NCBI GenBank assembly: GCA_905372875.1
Contig: CAJPQU010000071.1
Location: 1 to 9,977 of the forward strand
DNA: 9,977 nt
DNA from: an uncultured Schwartzia sp.
Lineage (GTDB): Bacteria; Bacillota; Negativicutes; Selenomonadales; Selenomonadaceae
Direction of reading: 5' to 3'
Both the position numbers and the translations under genes were made by a program. The notes beneath the pieces are model-generated. The model was not told the DNA's origin. It was given only the letters and a program-made list of their open reading frames with translations, and ran no database searches. This document shows, one piece after another, positions 1 through 6,046 of this stretch (the stretch's first letter is position 1; every line of letters begins with the position of its first letter).

Positions 1-54
1 GCCCAATGTCCGCCGTCTGATCCAAGCCGCTAAAAACATTCTTTTGTCCCTCAT
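1..54 (-). CDS. Start of an unidentified gene, cut by the left edge
   Basis: Eighteen codons are visible, read leftwards from an ATG at 52-54: MRDKRMFLAAWIRRRTLG, with no stop before the window ends. A GGGAGTGA stretch lies about 7 bases before the ATG and can serve as a ribosome binding site. The ATG sits only 14 bases after the stop codon of the GGDEF gene, so the two are probably co-transcribed. The visible peptide is basic and too short to assign to a family. A second in-frame ATG at codon 6 is an alternative start without its own clear binding site. No function can be given. Confidence 0.5.
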   Translation of the reverse strand, partial: MRDKRMFLAAWIRRRTLG

Positions 55-68
55 GGTCTCACTCCCGT

Positions 69-1187
69 TTACACCACGCAGCGGTTCTTTCCGGCGCGCT
101 TCGCCGTGTAGAGCTTTTCATCCGCCGCCGCGATGAGCTGGCAAATACGCGCGCTTTGATCCGCTAAAGTTACCCGTCCTGCGGCTATCCCGCAGCTCAT
201 GGAGAGAAACGGCTGTGCCGCTCCGTCTCCGGAGGAAATCTTCATATTCCAAAGCTTTCGCATTCCCTGCTCCACCGCATCTTTCACTTCTGACAGCTCC
301 GCCGCAAAGAAAAGGAGCAGCAGCTCTTCGCCGCCGTAGCGTACCACAATGGCATCGCGCCCTTGCACCATCTCCCGCAGCAGACGGGCCACGCGCCTGA
401 GACAGGCATCCCCCGCTTCATGCCCGTAAGTATCATTATACAACTTAAAATTATCAATATCAAAAAGCGCCGCACAGACTTCGCCGGTGCGAAGATTTTG
501 CCGCACATACGTCTCCATCCCGCGCCGGTTCAAAAGCCCTGTCAAAGGATCCGTCTCCCCGATGGCCCGCAGTGAAGTACGCTGCCGTATCCGCAGGAGA
601 TAAGCGATATGGCGCTGCATGGCCGCTCCCATAGCCACGACTGTCATAAAGATCATGTAGAGGTCGGGATGAATAAAATCATCATTCCACAGAGGAAGAC
701 CCCAATGGTGCTGGAAAAAAGCGACGCAGATATCACAAATGGCAATATAGGCCGCCGTTTCCCGCAGAGGCAAATTCAGCATCGTCCCCAGCCCCATAAT
801 AGTAAGCGAGTACACATAAAGGCCGCCCGAGACCCGCACCTCCCAATAAGCCAGGAACAGGGCGCTGACGAGAAGCATGCTGACGATCGTCCGGCTGGCG
901 ATCCGCATGAAACGTACATCCCTTTTCTTTTTTCGCAGGACAAAGGACGCGCCCGCTGCGCCGCCAAGAAGTGCCGCGACCAGTGTCCAGGATGCCGGGA
1001 GACGGGCCAGCCCGAAATTTCCCATCAGCGCGTAACCAGCCATATCCAAAAGCAGGCCGACGCCGAAGACCAGACCGACGAACAGCAGATTGCGCAAACC
1101 TTCCCGGACAAAAATTCTCTCATACTCCCCCTGGCTGTAAGCTGTCAGCCGCCGATACCCAGAAATTATCCACCGCCAAAAGTACAT
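69..1187 (-). CDS. Membrane-bound GGDEF-domain diguanylate cyclase
   Basis: This 372-residue protein is predicted to make cyclic di-GMP from two GTP at the inner face of the cytoplasmic membrane. About six hydrophobic segments are visible near residues 33-50, 66-84, 98-115, 121-140, 143-160 and 174-190. A GGDEF domain follows from about 205 to the end, with DPLTGLLNRRGM (213-224), the metal- and substrate-binding region DIDNFKLYNDTYGHE (243-257) and the active-site loop RYGGEEL (283-289). The signature reads GGEEL instead of GGDEF; glutamate in the third position is a common active variant. The canonical inhibitory RxxD, which would put R nine and D six residues before the first G of the signature, is absent (G and A occupy those places), so classical product inhibition is unlikely. 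No EAL or known sensor domain is present; the membrane part may sense an unknown signal. The start has an AAGGGG binding site and the gene has its own promoter. Confidence 0.93.
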   Translation of the reverse strand: MYFWRWIISGYRRLTAYSQGEYERIFVREGLRNLLFVGLVFGVGLLLDMAGYALMGNFGLARLPASWTLVAALLGGAAGASFVLRKKKRDVRFMRIASRTIVSMLLVSALFLAYWEVRVSGGLYVYSLTIMGLGTMLNLPLRETAAYIAICDICVAFFQHHWGLPLWNDDFIHPDLYMIFMTVVAMGAAMQRHIAYLLRIRQRTSLRAIGETDPLTGLLNRRGMETYVRQNLRTGEVCAALFDIDNFKLYNDTYGHEAGDACLRRVARLLREMVQGRDAIVVRYGGEELLLLFFAAELSEVKDAVEQGMRKLWNMKISSGDGAAQPFLSMSCGIAAGRVTLADQSARICQLIAAADEKLYTAKRAGKNRCVV

Positions 1188-1264
1188 GGCGTCCCCTTCT
1201 TCCGTCCTAAATTATTTATCTTCTCTATCGTCGGCAGATCGGTTTCCCTTCCGATAATATTCTT

Positions 1265-1293
1265 ATTTTATAATGATACTCGGCAATAGTCAA
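1265..1293 (-). promoter_or_regulatory. Sigma-A-type promoter of the GGDEF gene
   Basis: Read on the minus strand, TTGACT (-35, 1288-1293) and TAAAAT (-10, 1265-1270) are separated by exactly 17 bases, close to the consensus TTGACA-17-TATAAT. Transcription would start near 1258 and leave a leader of about 70 bases before the ATG at 1187. The leader contains a small 5-bp hairpin (ATCGG with CCGAT, 1238-1255) of unknown meaning. It is too short to be a standard c-di-GMP riboswitch. The promoter lies just beyond the terminator of the smpB group, so the GGDEF gene is a separate unit. Confidence 0.8.
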
Positions 1294-1348
1294 CTATTTT
1301 CCCCGGCATTTGATTCTTAAGCCAATACTCCCATTTAAATTACAATAC

Positions 1349-1393
1349 AAAAAATCTGTCGAAACTGATCGGTTAAGTTTCGACAGATTTTTT
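1349..1393 (-). terminator. Intrinsic terminator after smpB
   Basis: A perfect 18-base inverted repeat (1349-1366 and 1376-1393) flanks a 9-base loop. The core stem is CTGTCGAAACT and the outer part is an A/T run, so the minus-strand transcript has a hairpin ending in six U. It sits about 40 bases after the smpB stop codon and closes the secG-rnr-smpB cluster. Because the stem has A-runs on one side and T-runs on the other, it could act in both directions, although no plus-strand gene needs it. Confidence 0.92.
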
Positions 1394-1433
1394 CGGCGCA
1401 ACACTACTTTTTCTCAGCGCAGCCTGCGGCAGC

Positions 1434-1907
1434 TCAAGTGCGCTGGCGATCCTTCAAGGCCCGTTCCATCTCTCGCTTCGCTGCTTTGTCCGCCATGTCC
1501 CGCCGCTTGTCATAAGTATGCTTGCCGCTGGCCAGCGCCAGCTCCACTTTGGCCCGCCCCCGTTTGAAGTAAACCTTCAGCGGGACTAAAGTGTACCCCT
1601 TTTCCCGGGTCTGCCCGAAAAGCTTCATGATCTCATTTTTATGAAGCAGCAAGCGCTTGGGGCGCAAGGGATCGCGATTAAAAATATTTCCCTGCTCGTA
1701 AGGGCTGATGTGCATATTCTCCAAGTACATCTCACCCTTCTTGATCACCGCGTAGCTGTCTTTCAGATTGGCTTTTCCGGCCCGGAGCGATTTGACTTCG
1801 GTGCCGAAAAGTTCCATCCCCGCCTCATACGTCTCGTGAATAAAATAATCGTGACGGGCTTTGCGGTTTTCGCAAACGATTTTTACCGCTGTATTTTTCT
1901 GTCCCAT
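1434..1907 (-). CDS. smpB: SsrA-binding protein SmpB
   Basis: SmpB binds tmRNA (SsrA) and brings it to ribosomes stalled on broken mRNA, enabling trans-translation and release. The 157-residue product has the usual length and family landmarks: residues 20-39 with the GTEVKSLR strand (35-42), [10 protein letters not shown] (64-73), the [11 protein letters not shown] segment (79-89), and the basic C-terminal tail from GKHTYDKR (128-135), which in known SmpB enters the empty mRNA channel. I chose the ATG at 1905-1907 because GAGGTGA lies just before it. An in-frame ATG six codons earlier (1923-1925) overlaps the parS palindrome and has no binding site. The gene follows rnr by about 90 bases, as in other Bacillota. 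The tmRNA gene ssrA, often next to smpB, is not present between smpB and the next gene. Confidence 0.98.
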   Translation of the reverse strand: MGQKNTAVKIVCENRKARHDYFIHETYEAGMELFGTEVKSLRAGKANLKDSYAVIKKGEMYLENMHISPYEQGNIFNRDPLRPKRLLLHKNEIMKLFGQTREKGYTLVPLKVYFKRGRAKVELALASGKHTYDKRRDMADKAAKREMERALKDRQRT

Positions 1908-1911
1908 GCGT

Positions 1912-1918
1912 TCACCTC
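1912..1918 (-). promoter_or_regulatory. Ribosome binding site deciding the smpB start
   Basis: GAGGTGA on the minus strand ends 4 bases before the ATG at 1907 (7 bases counted from its GAGG core). It supports this start over the ATG at 1925, whose upstream sequence is the parS palindrome and contains no purine-rich binding site. Confidence 0.75.
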
Positions 1919-1924
1919 GCTTCA

Positions 1925-1940
1925 TGTTTCACGTGAAACA
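1925..1940. promoter_or_regulatory. parS: parS centromere site (ParB/Spo0J binding)
   Basis: TGTTTCACGTGAAACA is a perfect 16-bp palindrome and matches the well-known bacterial parS consensus (TGTTNCACGTGAAACA in Bacillus subtilis) at every position. ParB (Spo0J) dimers bind such sites, spread or slide on the flanking DNA using CTP, and help load SMC/condensin and segregate the origin region. The site lies in the gap between the rnr stop (1999) and the smpB start (1907), outside any coding sequence. parS sites cluster around the replication origin, so the window is probably origin-proximal; that last step is inference. No parA or parB gene is in the window, and I saw no second copy. Confidence 0.93.
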
Positions 1941-1998
1941 ATTTTAAAAGAGAAGGAAACGACCGCGAATGAACCCATGCGCTACAGGCTCGCGACGC

Positions 1999-4674
1999 TT
2001 ACCGGCGCTTCTCCGGCGGATCGGGCCAGACGGCCCGATTGGGAAGCCCGTCGTCAAACGATGGACGCTTCTTCCGCCCGTCCGTCGATCCGCCTCGAAG
2101 TTTTTTCGTCTCCGAAGCCGCCTTCCCTTTGCTTCCCACGGCACGTCCCGTCTTTGCCGCTTTTGCCCCGGCGCTGTCGCCGGGTTTTGCCGCTTGTCCC
2201 TTCCGATCCGCTTTTTTGCCGCGAGATGACGGCGCAAGGGAATGATTTTTCTTCTCCTTGTCCGATATCTCTCGCGGCACCGATGTTTTTTTGCGCCGCG
2301 ACGAGCCGTCCTTATTCTGCTTCCCCGACGGCGCCCGGTTGCCGGCCTTGGCGCCGTCTTTTTCCGACGATGCCGGGCCCCGTTCGGCGGATGATTTTGC
2401 CGGTACTTTTTTCTCCTGCCGTTTCCCAGTTTCTTTTTTCCCGGCAGCCGCGTCTGAGGAGCGTGCTCCTCGTCCTCTGCCCTTGGCCGCCCCCTTCTTC
2501 GCCTGTTCTCCCTCGCCCGGCACGTAAACGCCGTTATCTTTCAGGATGAAGTCGATATTACGCTCCTCTACGCTGGCCCGCACCAAGACGACCTCCACCT
2601 CATCGCCCAGCCGGTACACCTGCCGCGTCCGCTGCCCGATGAGGGCGTACTGCTCCTCCACGTAATCGTAATAATCGTTCACCATGCGGGAAACGTGCGC
2701 CAATCCTTCCACGCCGTTATCAAGCTCCACGAAGATGCCGAAGGCCGTGACGCCGCTGATGACGCCATGGAAAGTGTCTCCTACGAACTGCGTCATGTAC
2801 TCGATCTCTTTCATCTCCGTAGTCTCGCGCTCTGCCTCCACCGCCACCCGCTCCCTTTGGGACGTATGCTCGGCGATCTCCGGCAGAAGGCCCCGGAGCT
2901 TATCCTGCCGCTTCGCGGAAATTGACCCCGTGGCGAAAGTTTCCCGCAGCAGCCGATGAACGATGAGATCCGGATAGCGGCGGATGGGAGACGTAAAATG
3001 GGTGTAGTACCGCGCCGCCAGCCCGAAATGGCCGAGGCTCTGATCGGCATACCGCGCCTGCTGCATGGAGCGCAGGGAAACCGCGCTCACAATGCGTTCT
3101 TCCGGCCGCCCGGCAACCCGCTCCAAAACCTGCTGCACATCCATGGGTCGGATCTCTCCCTCCTCGTTAGGATGAATGTGAAGCCCGAAAGCGCCCAAAA
3201 GGCTGTTCAGCCGTTCGATCTTTTCCGGGTTTGGCTGCTCATGGACGCGGTAAATAAAGGGTAGCTCCTTTTTTTCCATGTGCCGGGCCACCGTCTCATT
3301 GGCTAAGAGCATGCACTCCTCCACGATGGACTCCGACAGGGAACCGGTCCGCTTGATGAGTTCAATGGGATGCCCTGCCTCGTCTAACTTCACCTTCACC
3401 TCGGGCAGATCGAAATCAATGGAGCCCCGGCGGCGGCGCACTGATTTGCGCGCTTCCCGAAGCGCCGCGAGCGTCGCCAGCATCGGCAAAAGATCGCGCT
3501 GGGCCGCCACGGCCTCCGGCGCTTGCTCCACCAGCACCTGATTGACGACGTTATAAGTCAGCCGCCGATGAACACGGATCACCGCCGGAACGATCTCATA
3601 GGAACGCACCTGCCCTTCCGGCCCCAAGATCATCTCGCAGGCCATGGCCAAACGGTCTTCTCCCTGATTGAGGCTGCATATCCCATTGGACAGTTCGAAG
3701 GGCAGCATGGGAATCACACGATCCACTAAATAAACGCTGGTCCCCCGGGCATAGGCTTCCCGATCCAGCGGTTCCCCTTCCCGCACATACCAGCTTACAT
3801 CGGCGATGTAAACCCCTAAAAACCAGCCGCCGTCCTCGCGCCGCTCCGCGTAAACCGCGTCATCAAAATCTTTGGAATCGTCTCCGTCTATCGTCACCGC
3901 AGTAAAATTCCGGCGGTCCCGCCGCCCTTCATACTCCTGCGGCATCACCGTCTGGGGCACCTGGTAGGCGGCCGCCTGCACCTCGTCGGGAAATTCCTGC
4001 GCCAGATCGTACTGACGCATCACCGACAACACGTCTACCCCAGGCGCGCCCACCTTTCCTAGGATTTCCACGATCTCGCCCTCGGCGCTGTGCCGTCCCT
4101 CCGGCCACTTGGTGATCTTCGCCACCACTTTCATACCCGTTTTCGCCCCGTGAAAGGCTTTTTTCGGAATAAAGACGTCTTGGCCGATCTTTTGATCGTC
4201 TGGGGTTACGAAGGCAAAGGACTGGGTCGCCGCAAAGGTTCCCACAATTTTTGTGTTCGCCCGCTCCACGATGCGGATGATCTCCCCTTCCCGGGAACGC
4301 CCCGGAATCGGCGACGGCGAGAGACGTGCCACCACACGATCCCCGTGCATGGCGCTGGCCAAAAGTGCCCCCGGCACGAACACATCCGTGTCTGCCGGCG
4401 TGAGCTTTACGTCGGGAATTATGAAACCGTAGCCTTTTCCCGACATGCTCAGTTTGCCCACCACTAAGTTCATGTGTTCCGGCAGGCCATACAGTCCGCT
4501 GCGATTTTTGATCACCGCCGCGCTCTTTTCCAGCTCCGCGAGAGCCAGATCAAAGGATTTTCGCGCGGCCCCCGTCCGCTTCATCCCTTCAGCCAGTGCG
4601 TCCGCGGAAAGGGGGCGGAACGCGCCCTCCCGCATGTAAGTCAGGATTTCTTCTTTCATATCCATTTTTGCCAT
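1999..4674 (-). CDS. rnr: Ribonuclease R (3'-5' exoribonuclease)
   Basis: RNase R digests RNA processively from the 3' end, including structured RNA, rRNA fragments and mRNA released by trans-translation. The product is 891 residues from the chosen start. It shows an N-terminal helix-turn-helix-like part (about 1-65), two cold-shock/OB domains (about 70-220), the RNB nuclease domain (about 250-580) with the acidic magnesium-binding cluster DGDDSKDFDDA at 263-273, and an S1 domain (about 630-712). After S1 comes a tail of about 170 residues, rich in Lys, Arg, Ser, Gly and Ala, far longer than the roughly 80-residue tail of the E. coli enzyme. I place the start at the ATG at 4672-4674 (MAKMDMKEE), preceded by a GAGGGAG stretch with a rather long 11-base spacing. 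An upstream in-frame ATG at 4701 has no binding site. The gene lies 99 bases after the esterase gene and before smpB; RNase R and SmpB-tmRNA work together in known bacteria. Confidence 0.97.
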   Translation of the reverse strand: MAKMDMKEEILTYMREGAFRPLSADALAEGMKRTGAARKSFDLALAELEKSAAVIKNRSGLYGLPEHMNLVVGKLSMSGKGYGFIIPDVKLTPADTDVFVPGALLASAMHGDRVVARLSPSPIPGRSREGEIIRIVERANTKIVGTFAATQSFAFVTPDDQKIGQDVFIPKKAFHGAKTGMKVVAKITKWPEGRHSAEGEIVEILGKVGAPGVDVLSVMRQYDLAQEFPDEVQAAAYQVPQTVMPQEYEGRRDRRNFTAVTIDGDDSKDFDDAVYAERREDGGWFLGVYIADVSWYVREGEPLDREAYARGTSVYLVDRVIPMLPFELSNGICSLNQGEDRLAMACEMILGPEGQVRSYEIVPAVIRVHRRLTYNVVNQVLVEQAPEAVAAQRDLLPMLATLAALREARKSVRRRRGSIDFDLPEVKVKLDEAGHPIELIKRTGSLSESIVEECMLLANETVARHMEKKELPFIYRVHEQPNPEKIERLNSLLGAFGLHIHPNEEGEIRPMDVQQVLERVAGRPEERIVSAVSLRSMQQARYADQSLGHFGLAARYYTHFTSPIRRYPDLIVHRLLRETFATGSISAKRQDKLRGLLPEIAEHTSQRERVAVEAERETTEMKEIEYMTQFVGDTFHGVISGVTAFGIFVELDNGVEGLAHVSRMVNDYYDYVEEQYALIGQRTRQVYRLGDEVEVVLVRASVEERNIDFILKDNGVYVPGEGEQAKKGAAKGRGRGARSSDAAAGKKETGKRQEKKVPAKSSAERGPASSEKDGAKAGNRAPSGKQNKDGSSRRKKTSVPREISDKEKKNHSLAPSSRGKKADRKGQAAKPGDSAGAKAAKTGRAVGSKGKAASETKKLRGGSTDGRKKRPSFDDGLPNRAVWPDPPEKRR
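2002..2511 (-). other. Low-complexity basic tail of RNase R
   Basis: This segment encodes the last 170 residues of RNase R. By my count it holds about 31 lysines and 18 arginines, mixed with Ser, Gly and Ala and lacking any visible domain. It is predicted to be disordered and strongly positive. The last 19 residues differ: FDDGLPNRAVWPDPPEKRR has acidic, aromatic and proline residues and may be a short binding motif. In E. coli the lysine-rich end of RNase R is needed for recruitment to tmRNA-SmpB-stalled ribosomes; a similar role here is inference. Confidence 0.85.
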
Positions 4675-4773
4675 AAAAATTCTGTCTCCCTCTCCCCCCA
4701 TCGGGGAAAAATCTCATCTGTCACAATGCCTGTTTTTTATCGTCGTCCCGTTCTACCGGGCACATCGGCAGCC

Positions 4774-5523
4774 TCACGGCTTTCGCTCTTCCCGCAGGAA
4801 CGCGGCCGTAGCCGCAAACACCGTCTCCCGCTCCGAATCGATGGTGAGCCGATGCCCCGACCGCTTCAGCCAAACGAGCCGCTTATCCGCCGACCGCACA
4901 TGATGGAAAATATACGGCGCGCTCTCCGGCTCCACCGTATGATCCCGCGCACTCTGCACCACTAAAAGCGGCTGCCGCACCTTGGGCAGCGCCTCCCGAA
5001 CTGTTTGCACCACCGCCAAGAGCTCATGCACCGCCAAGAGCGGCATCACCCGATAAGCCACGCGGCAATCTGCGGGAATCCCCGGCAAACTCTTAGACAG
5101 CTTGGGCAAGAAACGGCCTCGCGCTTCGACGCGCGGCGGCAGCTTATGAAGATCCCGGCCTTCATGAACATAAATCGGCGCGGAGAGCGACACCGTCCGC
5201 GAGACCTCTCGCACCGTCCCCAGCCACAGGGCCAAGAGCGCCCCCATGGACTGGCCGGCGGCAAAAATCGACCGGCAGGAGCCGCGCAAGAGTTCATAAC
5301 CGTCCACGGCGCTGTCAAACCAGTCCGCCGCCGTCACCCGTTCCAAATCCTGCGGCGATGTACCATGACCCGCCAACCGAATCGCCAACACCGTGTAGCC
5401 GCATGCCTGAAGGTATGCCCCGTAGAGCTTCATCTCCGACGGCGACCCGGTAAAGCCGTGGAGGAGCAGAACGCCCTCTGGCCCTCCGGGCAAAAAGAAA
5501 GGCTCCGCCCCCGCCATCAGCAT
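4774..5523 (-). CDS. est: Carboxylesterase, Est30/YvaK-type alpha/beta hydrolase
   Basis: This 249-residue cytoplasmic protein is an alpha/beta hydrolase expected to cleave short-chain carboxylic esters; the natural substrate is unknown. The HGFTGS oxyanion segment is at 22-27, the nucleophile elbow GQSMG at 90-94 gives Ser92, Asp194 lies in SARDHTVEP, and His224 in SGHRLTID. These positions nearly coincide with the Geobacillus Est30 triad (Ser94, Asp193, His223), and the length fits. No signal peptide is seen. I chose the ATG at 5521-5523 because AGGAGG precedes it by 7 bases; an upstream in-frame TTG at 5544 would add seven residues but lacks support. The gene stands between secG and rnr, as yvaK does in B. 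subtilis. A terminator-like hairpin separates it from secG, and I see no promoter of its own. Confidence 0.92.
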   Translation of the reverse strand: MLMAGAEPFFLPGGPEGVLLLHGFTGSPSEMKLYGAYLQACGYTVLAIRLAGHGTSPQDLERVTAADWFDSAVDGYELLRGSCRSIFAAGQSMGALLALWLGTVREVSRTVSLSAPIYVHEGRDLHKLPPRVEARGRFLPKLSKSLPGIPADCRVAYRVMPLLAVHELLAVVQTVREALPKVRQPLLVVQSARDHTVEPESAPYIFHHVRSADKRLVWLKRSGHRLTIDSERETVFAATAAFLREERKP

Positions 5524-5530
5524 GGCCTTT

Positions 5531-5536
5531 CCTCCT
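5531..5536 (-). promoter_or_regulatory. Ribosome binding site deciding the esterase start
   Basis: A perfect AGGAGG on the minus strand stands 7 bases before the ATG at 5523. It fixes the start there and excludes the longer TTG-started version, which would place this site inside the coding region. Confidence 0.8.
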
Positions 5537-5553
5537 CTCGCCAAAACCGCAAC

Positions 5554-5591
5554 AAAAAAACGCTCCCAGCCGTCGGAGGTTGGGAACGCTT
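5554..5591 (-). terminator. Intrinsic terminator-like hairpin directly after secG
   Basis: Minus-strand arms CGTTCCCA (5581-5588) and TGGGAGCG (5561-5568) pair over 8 bp with one G-U pair, and A/G-T pairs extend the stem outwards. The loop is 12 bases and the stem runs into seven T (5554-5560). It starts about 10 bases after the secG stop codon. Being inside the secG-est-rnr-smpB cluster, it may be a partial terminator that lowers expression of the downstream genes relative to secG. Confidence 0.82.
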
Positions 5592-5598
5592 GCCCGTC

Positions 5599-5826
5599 TC
5601 ACATCGTCATCTTCGCGATGACCAGCGTAATCGCCGCGAAAAACACCGCAAACACTATCGTGACCCGCGCCAAAAGCGCGTCCATGCCTCTCGCTTTACC
5701 GCTGAAAACCGTATTGCCCCCGCCGTCCAAACCGCCCATACCGGCGGACTTCGCTTCCTGTCCTAAGATCGCCGCAATGAGAATGATCGCGATCACCGCG
5801 TCGAGTACCATTAAAACCGTAAGCAA
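5599..5826 (-). CDS. secG: Protein-export membrane protein SecG
   Basis: SecG is the small non-essential partner of SecY and SecE in the Sec channel and helps SecA-driven export. The 75-residue product has two hydrophobic segments (about residues 2-22 and 53-72) around a Gly-rich linker with QEAKSAGMGGLDGGG and the FSGKARGMDALLARVT stretch typical of the family. I chose a TTG start (5824-5826), because AGGAGG lies 8 bases before it and the length then matches other SecG. The next in-frame ATG (5809-5811) would be 23 bases from that site. The reading frame stays open further upstream to 5997, but that part contains the promoter and does not look like SecG. First gene of the secG-est-rnr-smpB group. 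Confidence 0.94.
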   Translation of the reverse strand: MLTVLMVLDAVIAIILIAAILGQEAKSAGMGGLDGGGNTVFSGKARGMDALLARVTIVFAVFFAAITLVIAKMTM

Positions 5827-5834
5827 CGTCCGAG

Positions 5835-5840
5835 CCTCCT
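5835..5840 (-). promoter_or_regulatory. Ribosome binding site pointing to a TTG start for secG
   Basis: AGGAGG on the minus strand is followed after 8 bases by TTG (5824-5826). The position decides for the TTG start; the first downstream ATG is too far away. A strong binding site may offset the weaker start codon. Confidence 0.8.
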
Positions 5841-5863
5841 CCGTACCTGTAACCTGTTTCGTT

Positions 5864-5892
5864 ATTGTACCATATCCCCAACCCATTGGCAA
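5864..5892 (-). promoter_or_regulatory. Sigma-A-type promoter of secG
   Basis: TTGCCA (-35, 5887-5892) and TACAAT (-10, 5864-5869) are 17 bases apart on the minus strand, each one base off consensus. Transcription would start near 5857 and give a leader of about 30 bases, which contains the secG ribosome binding site. This is the only strong promoter seen for the secG-est-rnr-smpB group. Confidence 0.82.
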
Positions 5893-6046
5893 TAGTGCAA
5901 TTTCCGTATCTGCGACACTGAAAAAAACATTATCTAAAGCAGTCGTCCCTGCAAAATAGGCAGTCTCGGCAAGGAAATCATCTCTCCATATCGTCATCCC
6001 ATTATCAGTATAACTTTCTCGTACACGATTCCCGGAGCTCAGCCTG

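Noticed and set aside
1166..1174. DnaA-box-like TTATCCACC
   Set aside because: Single copy with one mismatch to TTATCCACA, inside the GGDEF coding region, with no cluster or AT-rich unwinding region; not evidence for an origin here.
609..1289. Plus-strand open frame of 226 codons
   Set aside because: It runs antisense to the membrane part of the GGDEF gene, has no family features, and crosses that gene's promoter; the GC-rich opposite strand explains it.
1641..2549. Plus-strand open frame of 302 codons
   Set aside because: It lies across smpB, the parS gap and the low-complexity rnr tail, is Pro/Arg/Ser-rich as expected from the complement of a Lys/Gly/Ala-rich tail, and has no domain.
5005..5766. 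Plus-strand open frame of 253 codons
   Set aside because: It is the complement of the esterase and secG genes, both well supported, and crosses their terminator hairpin.
5827..5997. 57-codon N-terminal extension of SecG to an ATG at 5997
   Set aside because: The added residues do not resemble SecG, the stretch contains a good promoter, and the AGGAGG site points to the TTG at 5826.
5893..6046. Terminator for pyk
   Set aside because: Only 4-bp stems such as CTGC/GCAG are near the T-run around 5927-5933; none is strong enough to call.
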